Program-made: the position numbers and the translations under genes | Notes under the pieces: generated by a model | Database searches by the model: none | What the model saw: the letters and a program-made list of their open reading frames with translations, nothing else | Told to the model about the DNA's origin: nothing | Shown here: one piece after another, positions 1 to 5,498 of the stretch | Layout of the letters: every line of letters starts with the position of its first letter | Numbering within the stretch: the first letter of the stretch is position 1 | Assembly: GCA_017455945.1 (NCBI GenBank) | Contig: JAFTLM010000019.1 | Location: 1-6,141, forward strand | Reading direction: 5' to 3' | Origin: Clostridia bacterium | GTDB taxonomy: Bacteria > Bacillota > Clostridia > Oscillospirales > CAG-272 | DNA: 6,141 nt

Positions 1-319
1 CGAAGTACTGTCTTCTTTCGGAGTGACCGATAACTACGTACTCAACCCCAGCTTCAACAAGCATCTCTGCGGAAATTTCGCCTGTGTATGCACCGGAAGC
101 CTTGAAGTGAACGTTTTCAGCACCGATCTTTATGTTGGAGCCCTTTGCAGCCTCAACAGCGGCGGGAATGTCGATTGCGGGAACGCAAAGGACAACGTCG
201 CAAGCATCCTTACCTGCAACGAGGGTCTTCATCTCCTCAATAAGAGCTGTTGCACTCTTGGGAGTCATATTCATTTTCCAGTTACCTGCGATACCTGTTC
301 TTCTCTTTGAAGGATTCAT
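1..319 (-). CDS. tpiA: Triosephosphate isomerase, N-terminal part (cut by window edge)
   Basis: Triosephosphate isomerase interconverts dihydroxyacetone phosphate and glyceraldehyde 3-phosphate in cytoplasmic glycolysis and gluconeogenesis. The first 106 residues are visible. They carry the family hallmarks in order: GNWKMN at residues 12-17, with the substrate-binding Asn13 and catalytic Lys15; GAYTGEIS at 76-83; and IGHSERRQYF from 97, with the electrophilic catalytic His99. The family is usually about 250 residues long, so the catalytic Glu and the phosphate-binding loop 6 lie beyond the window. The ATG at 319-317 is preceded by AAAGGAG (328-334) with an 8-nt spacer, which supports this start. 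The gene begins 59 bp after the pgk stop with no convincing promoter between them, so it is probably co-transcribed with pgk. Nothing visible is broken, and identification is secure from the motifs. Confidence 0.97.
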   Translation of the reverse strand, partial: MNPSKRRTGIAGNWKMNMTPKSATALIEEMKTLVAGKDACDVVLCVPAIDIPAAVEAAKGSNIKIGAENVHFKASGAYTGEISAEMLVEAGVEYVVIGHSERRQYF

Positions 320-348
320 TTTTTATTCTCCTTTATATACTGATTTTT

Positions 349-368
349 GGGGCGACCTAAGCCGCCCC
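349..368 (-). promoter_or_regulatory. Hairpin in the pgk-tpiA gap, without U-tract
   Basis: GGGGCGGC and GTCGCCCC pair over 8 bp (one G-U pair) around a TTAG loop. It lies between the pgk stop and the tpiA ribosome binding site. Read in the direction of transcription it is followed by AAAAATCAG rather than a run of T, so it is not a standard intrinsic terminator. A role in RNA processing, 3' end protection of pgk mRNA or partial attenuation is possible but is inference. Confidence 0.6.
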
Positions 369-378
369 ATTTGTTTAA

Positions 379-1578
379 TTACTTATCCTGGAGGCAAGCA
401 ATACCGGGAAGTTCAAGTCCCTCAAGGAACTCAAGCGAAGCTCCGCCGCCTGTGGAAATGTGTGTGATCTTGGAAGCGTAGCCAAGCTGCTCGCAAGCTG
501 CTGCAGAGTCACCGCCGCCTACGATAGTAATAGCCTCAGACTCAGCAAGAGCCTCTGCTACTGCGATAGTACCCTTTGCAAGTGTGGGGTTCTCGAAAAC
601 TCCCATAGGGCCGTTCCAAACAACAGTCTTTGCACTCTTTGCCGCGTCTGCGAAGAGTTTCTTGGTGTTGTCACCAATATCAAGACCCATCTTATCTGCG
701 GGAATCTCGTTAGAAGGAACAACATCAACGTCGATGGGAGCATCTATAGGATCGGGGAATGCCTTTGCGACAACTGTGTCAACGGGAAGAAGGAGCTTAA
801 CGCCCTTTTCCTCAGCCTTTGCCATCATCTCGCGGCAGTAATCTACCTTTGTCTCGTCGAAGAGAGAGGTACCGATTCCATAGCCCTTAGCTGCGAGGAA
901 TGTATATGCCATACCGCCGCCGATGATAAGGGTATCAACCTTTGTAAGGAGATTGTTGATAACGTTAAGCTTATCGGAAACCTTTGCTCCGCCAAGGATA
1001 GCAACGAAGGGGCGCTCAGGATCTGCAAGAGCCTTACCCATTACGCCGATTTCCTTCTGGATAAGGTAACCGCAAACTGCGGGAAGGTAATCAGCTACAC
1101 CTGCTGTGGAAGCGTGTGCTCTGTGAGCCGCACCGAAAGCATCGTTTACGAAAATTTCTGCCATAGAAGCAAGCTCTTTGGCAAACTCGGGATCGTTCTT
1201 CTCTTCTCTCTTATCAAAACGTGTGTTTTCAAGAAGCATAGCCTGTCCCTCTTTAAGAGCGGCAGCCTTTGCCTTTGCGTCTGCACCGATTGTATCAGCA
1301 GCAAGTTCAACGTTCTGACCAAGGAGCTCTGTAAGTCTTGCCGCAACGGGAGCAAGAGAATACTTAGCAACAACTTCTCCCTTGGGCTTACCCATATGAG
1401 AGCAAAGAATTACCTTTGCCCCCTTAGAGAGGAGGTACTTGATTGTGGGAAGCGCCTCAACGATTCTCTTATCGCTGGTAATTACGCCGTCCTTAAGGGG
1501 TACATTGAAGTCACAACGAACAAGAACTTTCTTGCCGGCAACATCAATATCTTCGATGTTTTTCTTATTGTAGGTCAT
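379..1578 (-). CDS. pgk: Phosphoglycerate kinase
   Basis: Phosphoglycerate kinase transfers phosphate from 1,3-bisphosphoglycerate to ADP, giving 3-phosphoglycerate and ATP; it acts in the cytoplasm. The 399 residues match the usual bacterial length of about 390-400. Visible motifs, in order, are: RCDFNVPL at 21-28 (Arg21, Asp23 and Asn25 contact substrate); the basic-patch segment SHMGKPKG at 60-67, where many homologues have GRPKG; LLENTRF at 115-121; NDAFGAAHRAHAS at 145-157; the nucleotide-side GGAKVSDK at 196-203; GGGMAYTF at 220-227; VWNGPMGVFE at 320-329; GGGDSAAA at 354-361; and STGGGASLEFLEG at 375-387. Both domains are intact, so the enzyme should be active. The ATG is preceded by AAAGGTGG (1588-1595) at 9 nt. 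It is the first gene of a pgk-tpiA transcript driven by the promoter at 1620-1648. No gap gene is adjacent; the upstream neighbour is an unrelated lipoprotein gene ended by its own terminator. Confidence 0.99.
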   Translation of the reverse strand: MTYNKKNIEDIDVAGKKVLVRCDFNVPLKDGVITSDKRIVEALPTIKYLLSKGAKVILCSHMGKPKGEVVAKYSLAPVAARLTELLGQNVELAADTIGADAKAKAAALKEGQAMLLENTRFDKREEKNDPEFAKELASMAEIFVNDAFGAAHRAHASTAGVADYLPAVCGYLIQKEIGVMGKALADPERPFVAILGGAKVSDKLNVINNLLTKVDTLIIGGGMAYTFLAAKGYGIGTSLFDETKVDYCREMMAKAEEKGVKLLLPVDTVVAKAFPDPIDAPIDVDVVPSNEIPADKMGLDIGDNTKKLFADAAKSAKTVVWNGPMGVFENPTLAKGTIAVAEALAESEAITIVGGGDSAAACEQLGYASKITHISTGGGASLEFLEGLELPGIACLQDK

Positions 1579-1619
1579 TTTGTGTGTCCACCTTTCGTAA
1601 TATTTTTACACCATATATT

Positions 1620-1648
1620 AATATACCACAAATGTCAGATTTTATCAA
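1620..1648 (-). promoter_or_regulatory. Sigma-A-type promoter of pgk-tpiA
   Basis: On the minus strand, TTGATA (1643-1648) is followed by a 17-bp spacer and TATATT (1620-1625). The spacer ends in TGG, which gives an extended -10 (TGn) element. Transcription would begin near 1612, leaving a leader of about 34 nt that carries the pgk ribosome binding site. The promoter sits just downstream of the lipoprotein terminator, which fits an independent glycolytic transcription unit. Confidence 0.85.
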
Positions 1649-1704
1649 TACCTATTTGTTAAATTTTTCCCAATTTGCGAAAAAAATTATTGTACAATTA
1701 TCAC

Positions 1705-1735
1705 AAAAAAGAACGCCGCATTAACTGCGGCGTTC
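1705..1735 (-). terminator. Intrinsic terminator of the lipoprotein gene at 1750
   Basis: A perfect 10-bp stem (GAACGCCGCA paired with TGCGGCGTTC) closes a 5-nt loop and is followed directly by six T on the minus strand. It lies 14 bp after the stop codon of the 1750-2787 gene and upstream of the pgk promoter, so it separates the lipoprotein region from the glycolytic operon. Confidence 0.93.
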
Positions 1736-1749
1736 AAATCGTCTATTAA

Positions 1750-2787
1750 TTACTTTGCAACAGACATAAGAACTTCGTCGATATAAGCCTCAAACTGACC
1801 CTGATCGTCAAAGAATCTTACGTAAGAACCTGTCTTGCCGGCAACAGATGCACCAAGCTTGCCTGTTCCTTCGCTTGTCTTGCCGTCTGCGCCTACGAAA
1901 TCAACGTTGATAGTTCCCTTTGCAGGGTCTACAACAACAGTGATCTTATCCCAACCCTTGTCGGAATATGTAGCAACAGCCTTGCTGTTACCAAGTACGA
2001 ATACATCGCCTACACCGTCAACGGTAAGAAGCTTATACTCTGCACCGCCGATGTTCCAAGTGAGGAGGTCAAGTACACCTGTAAGAGGATACTCGTCAAA
2101 CTTAGCCATGAAGGAGATGGTGAACACCTTGGAAGCAAATGCGTTATTCTTATCAGCAAGTTCAAAGAAACCGTTGCTGTTCTGTGCACTGGAACCTGTG
2201 GGAACGTTAGCGTAGTTGTTAACTTCCTCACCGTCTGTAAATGTAACTACCTGAGTTGCAAAAGCATCCTTGTAGTCGATATCCTCAAACTTGTCCGCAA
2301 TGTTCTTTACGTCTGCAAGATCATCAAAAGATGTGTAGAAGAAGGGGAACTCGATAGCGGAAGGATCGGCAACCTTTTCGCCGTTAGCATCCTCAACATA
2401 TGTATCGGAACATACGGAGCAGAAGTACTTTGTGTACTGACCGTCTGTGCTCTTAAGAGGAGAGTACTCGTGGTGAGCGGGAAGAACAACGTCGAATGTC
2501 ATATCGCAAGAACGACAGATTTCGGTGTACTTACCGTCTGTTGTACAAGTGGGCTCTACGCGAGAGTTGGGAACCTCTCTCTTACGTGTGTGCTTACAAT
2601 CCTCGTCTTCAGCAGGATCTGTAACAGTGGGATCTGTTTCCGTAGGCTCTGTTCCCGTGGGATCGGTCACAGGGGGAGTGTCAACAGGATCCGTAGCAGC
2701 AGGCTCTTTGTCGCCGCCGCAAGCTGCGAATGCGCATACAAGCATCAAAAGTGCAAGTGCAAGCGCCATAACTTTGGTAAATTTCAT
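1750..2787 (-). CDS. Putative surface lipoprotein with Cys/His repeats and a ConA/LamG-like C-terminal module
   Basis: Function unknown. The 345-residue product has a lipoprotein signal peptide: MKFTK, a hydrophobic segment at about 6-20, then AFAAC with lipidation expected at Cys23. Phe at -3 of the lipobox is less usual. Residues about 31-63 form a Thr/Pro/Asp/Glu linker made of imperfect pentapeptides such as TDPTV and TEPTE. Residues 64-126 hold Cys and His pairs: C64, H66, then C81-x9-C91-x2-C94-x11-H106, then C123-x2-C126. This resembles a small zinc ribbon. From about 145 to the end is a beta-rich region with alternating hydrophobic strands, ending RFFDD...AYIDEVLMSVAK, which recalls concanavalin A/laminin-G folds; no catalytic residues are evident. 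TGGAGG (2795-2800) lies 7 nt before the ATG. The gene has its own promoter and terminator and is monocistronic. It is a diverged and shorter relative of the three upstream genes. The fold call is by pattern only. Confidence 0.9.
   Translation of the reverse strand: MKFTKVMALALALLMLVCAFAACGGDKEPAATDPVDTPPVTDPTGTEPTETDPTVTDPAEDEDCKHTRKREVPNSRVEPTCTTDGKYTEICRSCDMTFDVVLPAHHEYSPLKSTDGQYTKYFCSVCSDTYVEDANGEKVADPSAIEFPFFYTSFDDLADVKNIADKFEDIDYKDAFATQVVTFTDGEEVNNYANVPTGSSAQNSNGFFELADKNNAFASKVFTISFMAKFDEYPLTGVLDLLTWNIGGAEYKLLTVDGVGDVFVLGNSKAVATYSDKGWDKITVVVDPAKGTINVDFVGADGKTSEGTGKLGASVAGKTGSYVRFFDDQGQFEAYIDEVLMSVAK
2615..2674 (-). repeat. Four imperfect 15-bp tandem repeats encoding the Thr/Pro linker
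   Basis: Four consecutive 15-bp units on the plus strand (2615-2629, 2630-2644, 2645-2659, 2660-2674) share the pattern GG(A/C)TC(T/G)GT followed by a more variable half. On the coding strand they give pentapeptides of the form T-(D/E)-P-T-x in the linker of the lipoprotein just after its signal peptide. Unit length is a multiple of three, so gain or loss of units would change linker length without a frameshift. Confidence 0.8.
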
Positions 2788-2820
2788 GATTTTTCCTCCA
2801 AAATTAAAGAAATATTTTGC

Positions 2821-2861
2821 CTTACGTCAAGCAAGCATAAGTACAGCTTATTTAACGCAAG
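2821..2861 (-). promoter_or_regulatory. Possible leader stem-loop upstream of the 1750-2787 gene
   Basis: The leader from the 2875-2903 promoter is about 80 nt. On the minus strand CTTGCGT (2855-2861) can pair with ACGTAAG (2821-2827), with one G-U pair, enclosing an inner stem ATAAG/CTTAT (2847-2851 with 2837-2841). ATGCTTGC also occurs twice (2857-2864 and 2831-2838). The structure is modest and matches no riboswitch I recognise. Confidence 0.3.
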
Positions 2862-2874
2862 CATCTATGGTATT

Positions 2875-2903
2875 AATATAACACAAAATCTTATTTTTGT
2901 CAA
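2875..2903 (-). promoter_or_regulatory. Sigma-A-type promoter of the 1750-2787 lipoprotein gene
   Basis: TTGACA (2898-2903), a 17-bp spacer and TATATT (2875-2880) lie on the minus strand. The spacer ends in TGT, so an extended -10 is present. The -35 is perfect consensus. Transcription would start near 2868 with a leader of about 80 nt. The remainder of the 250-bp gap (about 2904-3037) is AT-rich and holds no clear terminator or gene. Confidence 0.88.
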
Positions 2904-3037
2904 TAGCTTATATGAAAAGACATTATCTTTTTTTGAAACCTTATTTAATCTGTACAAAACAGAGTCCAAAATACTATGCACTTTCACCATATCTTTTGGA
3001 GCCAAAACACATCTCGACTACTCTATTTAAATTGCTT

Positions 3038-4168
3038 TTATTTTATCTCTGCAATTTTCAAGTTGTCGAACTTGGGAGAAGAGGTTCCGTTAACCGGCAC
3101 AGCATCATAAATACGCATGCTGAATGCTCCGCCAAAAGCTTCGTTATTGTAGTCGCTCAGTGTTCTCTTTCCTATGTATGTTCCGTCTATATACACCGAA
3201 AGCTCTCGTGTTGCATTATCTACGATGCCGATAAAGTTATACCAGGTTCCTTTCTCTACTTTATAGCTGTTTGAGTCATTGAAGCCGGACATAACCGTAG
3301 AAACCGAACCGTTGGATTCAAAATATTTTATCGCCCAAACCCAATCCTGTTTTGTACCGGGCTTTGCAAGCTTATAATCCACACCGCCGATGAAAGTAAA
3401 TATGGACTCTCCCTTGTCAGTCAAGCCGTCTGCAGTAAGGCAGAAATCAAAAGAAACGACGTATTTGGGAAGAGTTTTTATTTTATCAACGTCATACCCT
3501 ATCCACACGTTACCTTGCGGATAAGCTACACCGTCAACAACGGCAGGATACGTAAATGTAAAGGTTGAGTATTTTTCGGCTTCTGCGGGCTCTTCAAACT
3601 CAAGAAACAACAACGGTGCCTCTTCGGTATATCCCGCAATTTCACCGCACTTGATGCATTTACTTCCTATTTTTCCGTTTGCGGCCGAAAGGTGGCTCAT
3701 ATCGAGTTCGTGTGATGCGGGAATTACCGTATCATTAGATTTTCCACAGCGAAAACAAGTCGAACGCATTACGCCATCATCGGTGCAAGACGCTTCGGAC
3801 AAAACGGTCTCCACCATAACGTGGTCATATTTCTCAACAAGAATCTTACCGCATTCTGTACAAACAGAATCCGCCTCACAAGTTGCATCGTTTGCGTTAT
3901 GAGGCAAAAACGGAAGGAGTGTTTCACTTCCCTCTTCAACCTCTCCGCAGGAACATTGATTTGCCTTGATTCCGGAAGCTGAACATGTAGCTTCCCTCAC
4001 AATTGCTTCTTTAAACGAATGGGTATGCTCTGCAATTTCGCCCGATTCAGTATCACTTGCGGACGGTTTTGTTTCAATCTTATCCGAATTGCTTTCTTTT
4101 TCGCCACACGAAACAAGCACAGCTATCAGGCAAACACAAATCAACATCAAAATAAATATTTTTTTCAT
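3038..4168 (-). CDS. Putative surface lipoprotein with Cys/His repeats and a ConA/LamG-like C-terminal module
   Basis: Function unknown. The chosen start (ATG 4168-4166) gives 376 residues beginning MKKIF and a lipoprotein signal peptide with lipobox LVSC, lipidation at Cys21. An in-frame ATG 14 codons upstream exists only because the intergenic hairpin is open; it would put charged residues ahead of the signal and is rejected. A Ser/Glu-rich linker spans about 22-46. The Cys/His region (48-174) has HTH, then C62-x9-C72-x-C74, then C97-x5-C103-x2-C106-x9-H116, then C128-x9-C138-x2-C141-x11-H153, and finally C171-x2-C174. The C-terminal module (about 185-376) contains VSFDF, GESIF, WAIKY, WYNF, LSVYIDGTYIG and a final MRIYD...FDNLKIAEIK. 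It is the closest relative of the upstream gene at 4218-5339, 49 bp away, and is probably in one operon with it. The ribosome binding site is weak: GGGGG (4173-4177) with a 4-nt spacer. Sugar or protein binding at the cell surface is a guess from the fold. Confidence 0.92.
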   Translation of the reverse strand: MKKIFILMLICVCLIAVLVSCGEKESNSDKIETKPSASDTESGEIAEHTHSFKEAIVREATCSASGIKANQCSCGEVEEGSETLLPFLPHNANDATCEADSVCTECGKILVEKYDHVMVETVLSEASCTDDGVMRSTCFRCGKSNDTVIPASHELDMSHLSAANGKIGSKCIKCGEIAGYTEEAPLLFLEFEEPAEAEKYSTFTFTYPAVVDGVAYPQGNVWIGYDVDKIKTLPKYVVSFDFCLTADGLTDKGESIFTFIGGVDYKLAKPGTKQDWVWAIKYFESNGSVSTVMSGFNDSNSYKVEKGTWYNFIGIVDNATRELSVYIDGTYIGKRTLSDYNNEAFGGAFSMRIYDAVPVNGTSSPKFDNLKIAEIK

Positions 4169-4172
4169 TATG

Positions 4173-4177
4173 CCCCC
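4173..4177 (-). promoter_or_regulatory. Weak ribosome binding site supporting the 4168 start
   Basis: GGGGG lies 4 nt before the ATG at 4168. The spacing is short and pairing to the anti-Shine-Dalgarno needs a G-U wobble, unlike the strong sites of the neighbouring genes. The signal peptide that begins at this ATG is the stronger argument for the start. Confidence 0.55.
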
Positions 4178-4185
4178 ATAATCAG

Positions 4186-4209
4186 TGAAGGTCGCCAAGG
4201 CGACCTTCA
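4186..4209 (-). promoter_or_regulatory. Perfect inverted repeat in the lipoprotein operon gap
   Basis: An 11-bp perfect stem (TGAAGGTCGCC with GGCGACCTTCA) surrounds a 2-nt centre; in RNA the effective loop would be about 4 nt. It begins 8 nt after the stop codon of the 4218-5339 gene. In the transcribed direction it is followed by CTGATTATG, with no T run, so it is not a standard terminator. In the opposite direction four T follow. It may set the ratio of the two lipoproteins by mRNA protection, processing or weak termination; this is inference. Confidence 0.75.
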
Positions 4210-4217
4210 TTTTAACA

Positions 4218-5339
4218 TTACTTAATTTCTACAAGCTTGAAGTTATCGTAATACGGCATAGAAACACCGTTCGACTTCACGTCGAAGAAACGAAGCTCAA
4301 AGTTATTATTATACTTGGCGTCGTTGTGATTATGTACGGTCTTGGAGCCGATGCTTACACCGTCTATATATACCGATACGGTATTGGTTGCCGTATCAAG
4401 AATAGCCGTACAGTTATACCATTTATTAAGTGTTGCGGGAACGCTGTTGCTTGCATTGTGACCCGAATCCTGTGTTGAAAGAACTCCGTCAGCCTGATAA
4501 TACTTCACGATCCACGCATAGCTGTTTCCACCGCGGGATGTAAACGAGAAGATGGATTCGCCTCTGTGTGTAAGTCCTGCGGTTGTAAGCTTGAAGTCAA
4601 AGCTCACAAGAAGCTTGGAATTTGACGGAATAACGTCTGCACCGTACTTAAACCAAAGTGCTCCGTTTGTCTGAAGCGTACTGTTTTCATACTTCATTTC
4701 GGACGGCTTCTCAACAGTAAACGCAGGATAATTTGCAAATTCAGCCTCGCTGTCAAAATCAAGTTTGAGAATGGTTTGCTTTTCAGCAAAGGTTACGGTC
4801 TGACCGCACTTTGTACAAGTGCTTCCCGCAGAGCCTTTGGAAACGGTAAGCTTTGTAAGATCGTATGTATGGCCTGCGGCAACAACGGTATCGGTGCTTG
4901 TTCCGCAACGGTGGCAGGTGCTTCTCGCAAGGCCGTCTACAGTGCAGGTTGCTTCTGTAACAACAGAATCAACAAACAAGTGACCGTACTTTTCAGTCAA
5001 AACCTTTCCGCATGTTGCGCACACGGAATCTTCTGTACACGTTGCCTCTTTCGCATTGTGAGGAGCAAACGGCAAAGGCATTTCGTTGCCTTCAACTGCA
5101 CCACAGCTGCACTTCTTCTCTTTCTTTCCAAGCGAAGTGCACGTAGGCTCCAGGGTTACTACTTCTTTAAAATCGTGTGTATGGGCACCGTCATCATCCG
5201 GGTCTTTCACATCGGAATCGGGGGTATTCTCAGGTCCCTGAGTTACATCGGGGGTGGGCTTTTGTGTATCATCGCCGCCACAAGCCACAACAGCCAAAGC
5301 AACGATAAGCACCAGCACGCAGATCAACAATTTTTTCAT
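4218..5339 (-). CDS. Putative surface lipoprotein with Cys/His repeats and a ConA/LamG-like C-terminal module
   Basis: Function unknown. The start at ATG 5339-5337 gives 373 residues beginning MKKLL, with a hydrophobic signal segment and lipobox VVAC (lipidation at Cys20) followed by GGDD. AAGGAG (5347-5352) sits 7 nt upstream. A longer frame opening at 5399 is ruled out, because that codon lies upstream of the -10 element at 5390-5395. A Pro/Asp/Thr linker covers about 25-52. The Cys/His region (53-178) has HTH, then C67-x9-C77-x-C79, then C101-x5-C107-x2-C110-x9-H120, then C132-x9-C142-x2-C145-x11-H157, and finally C175-x2-C178. Each unit resembles a small zinc ribbon. The C-terminal module (about 188-373) has LLVSFDFKL, GESIFSF, AWIVKYY, KWYNC, VSVYIDGVSIG and a final LRFFD...YYDNFKLVEIK, recalling laminin-G/concanavalin A folds. 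It is the first gene of a probable two-gene operon with the 3038-4168 gene. Exported lipid anchoring is well supported; ligand and role are not. Confidence 0.93.
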   Translation of the reverse strand: MKKLLICVLVLIVALAVVACGGDDTQKPTPDVTQGPENTPDSDVKDPDDDGAHTHDFKEVVTLEPTCTSLGKKEKKCSCGAVEGNEMPLPFAPHNAKEATCTEDSVCATCGKVLTEKYGHLFVDSVVTEATCTVDGLARSTCHRCGTSTDTVVAAGHTYDLTKLTVSKGSAGSTCTKCGQTVTFAEKQTILKLDFDSEAEFANYPAFTVEKPSEMKYENSTLQTNGALWFKYGADVIPSNSKLLVSFDFKLTTAGLTHRGESIFSFTSRGGNSYAWIVKYYQADGVLSTQDSGHNASNSVPATLNKWYNCTAILDTATNTVSVYIDGVSIGSKTVHNHNDAKYNNNFELRFFDVKSNGVSMPYYDNFKLVEIK

Positions 5340-5346
5340 AAAAAAT

Positions 5347-5352
5347 CTCCTT
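5347..5352 (-). promoter_or_regulatory. Ribosome binding site fixing the 5339 start
   Basis: AAGGAG lies 7 nt before the ATG at 5339 and within the predicted leader of the 5390-5418 promoter. It decides in favour of the MKKLL start over the upstream in-frame start at 5399. Confidence 0.85.
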
Positions 5353-5389
5353 AACAAATTTATTTTGCTATTTGCAAACTTCTGTATAC

Positions 5390-5418
5390 ATTTTAGCACA
5401 TATAACCAATTTTGTCAA
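5390..5418 (-). promoter_or_regulatory. Sigma-A-type promoter of the two-gene lipoprotein operon
   Basis: TTGACA (5413-5418), a 17-bp spacer and TAAAAT (5390-5395) are on the minus strand, and the spacer ends in TGC (extended -10). Transcription should begin near 5383 with a leader of about 44 nt. It lies between the terminator of the preceding gene and the AAGGAG site, as expected for a unit covering 5339 down to 3038. Confidence 0.9.
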
Positions 5419-5460
5419 GTAGAATAACTAATAAATGTGTACTTTGGAAAAATTACCAAT

Positions 5461-5489
5461 AAAAAACCGCCCCCGTTTTGGGGGCGGTT
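5461..5489 (-). terminator. Intrinsic terminator of the 5499 lipoprotein-family gene
   Basis: A 10-bp stem AACCGCCCCC/GGGGGCGGTT with a 5-nt loop is followed on the minus strand by a run of six T (the two innermost T of the run are also part of the stem base). It begins 9 bp after the stop codon of the 5499-6141 gene and separates it from the next transcription unit. Confidence 0.93.
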
Positions 5490-5498
5490 AAATCTTTC

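Noticed and set aside
460..1662. 400-codon open frame on the plus strand opposite pgk
   Set aside because: It is antisense to an unmistakable pgk gene, has a Cys/Ser-rich composition of the kind produced by reading the complement of a biased gene, and has no recognisable domain.
2615..2674. CRISPR-like array
   Set aside because: The repeats are 15 bp with no spacers, are in frame and encode the linker of a lipoprotein.
2865..2990. 41-residue minus-strand open frame in the 2788-3037 gap
   Set aside because: It has no ribosome binding site and overlaps both promoter elements of the downstream gene.
2470..3030. 186-codon plus-strand open frame
   Set aside because: It overlaps the 5' half of the lipoprotein gene in antisense and runs through that gene's promoter; composition is not protein-like.
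4186..4209. Intrinsic terminator
   Set aside because: There is no T run on the minus-strand side and no plus-strand gene that would need a terminator here.
4776..5354. 192-codon plus-strand open frame
   Set aside because: Antisense shadow of the Cys/His region and signal peptide of the 4218-5339 gene.
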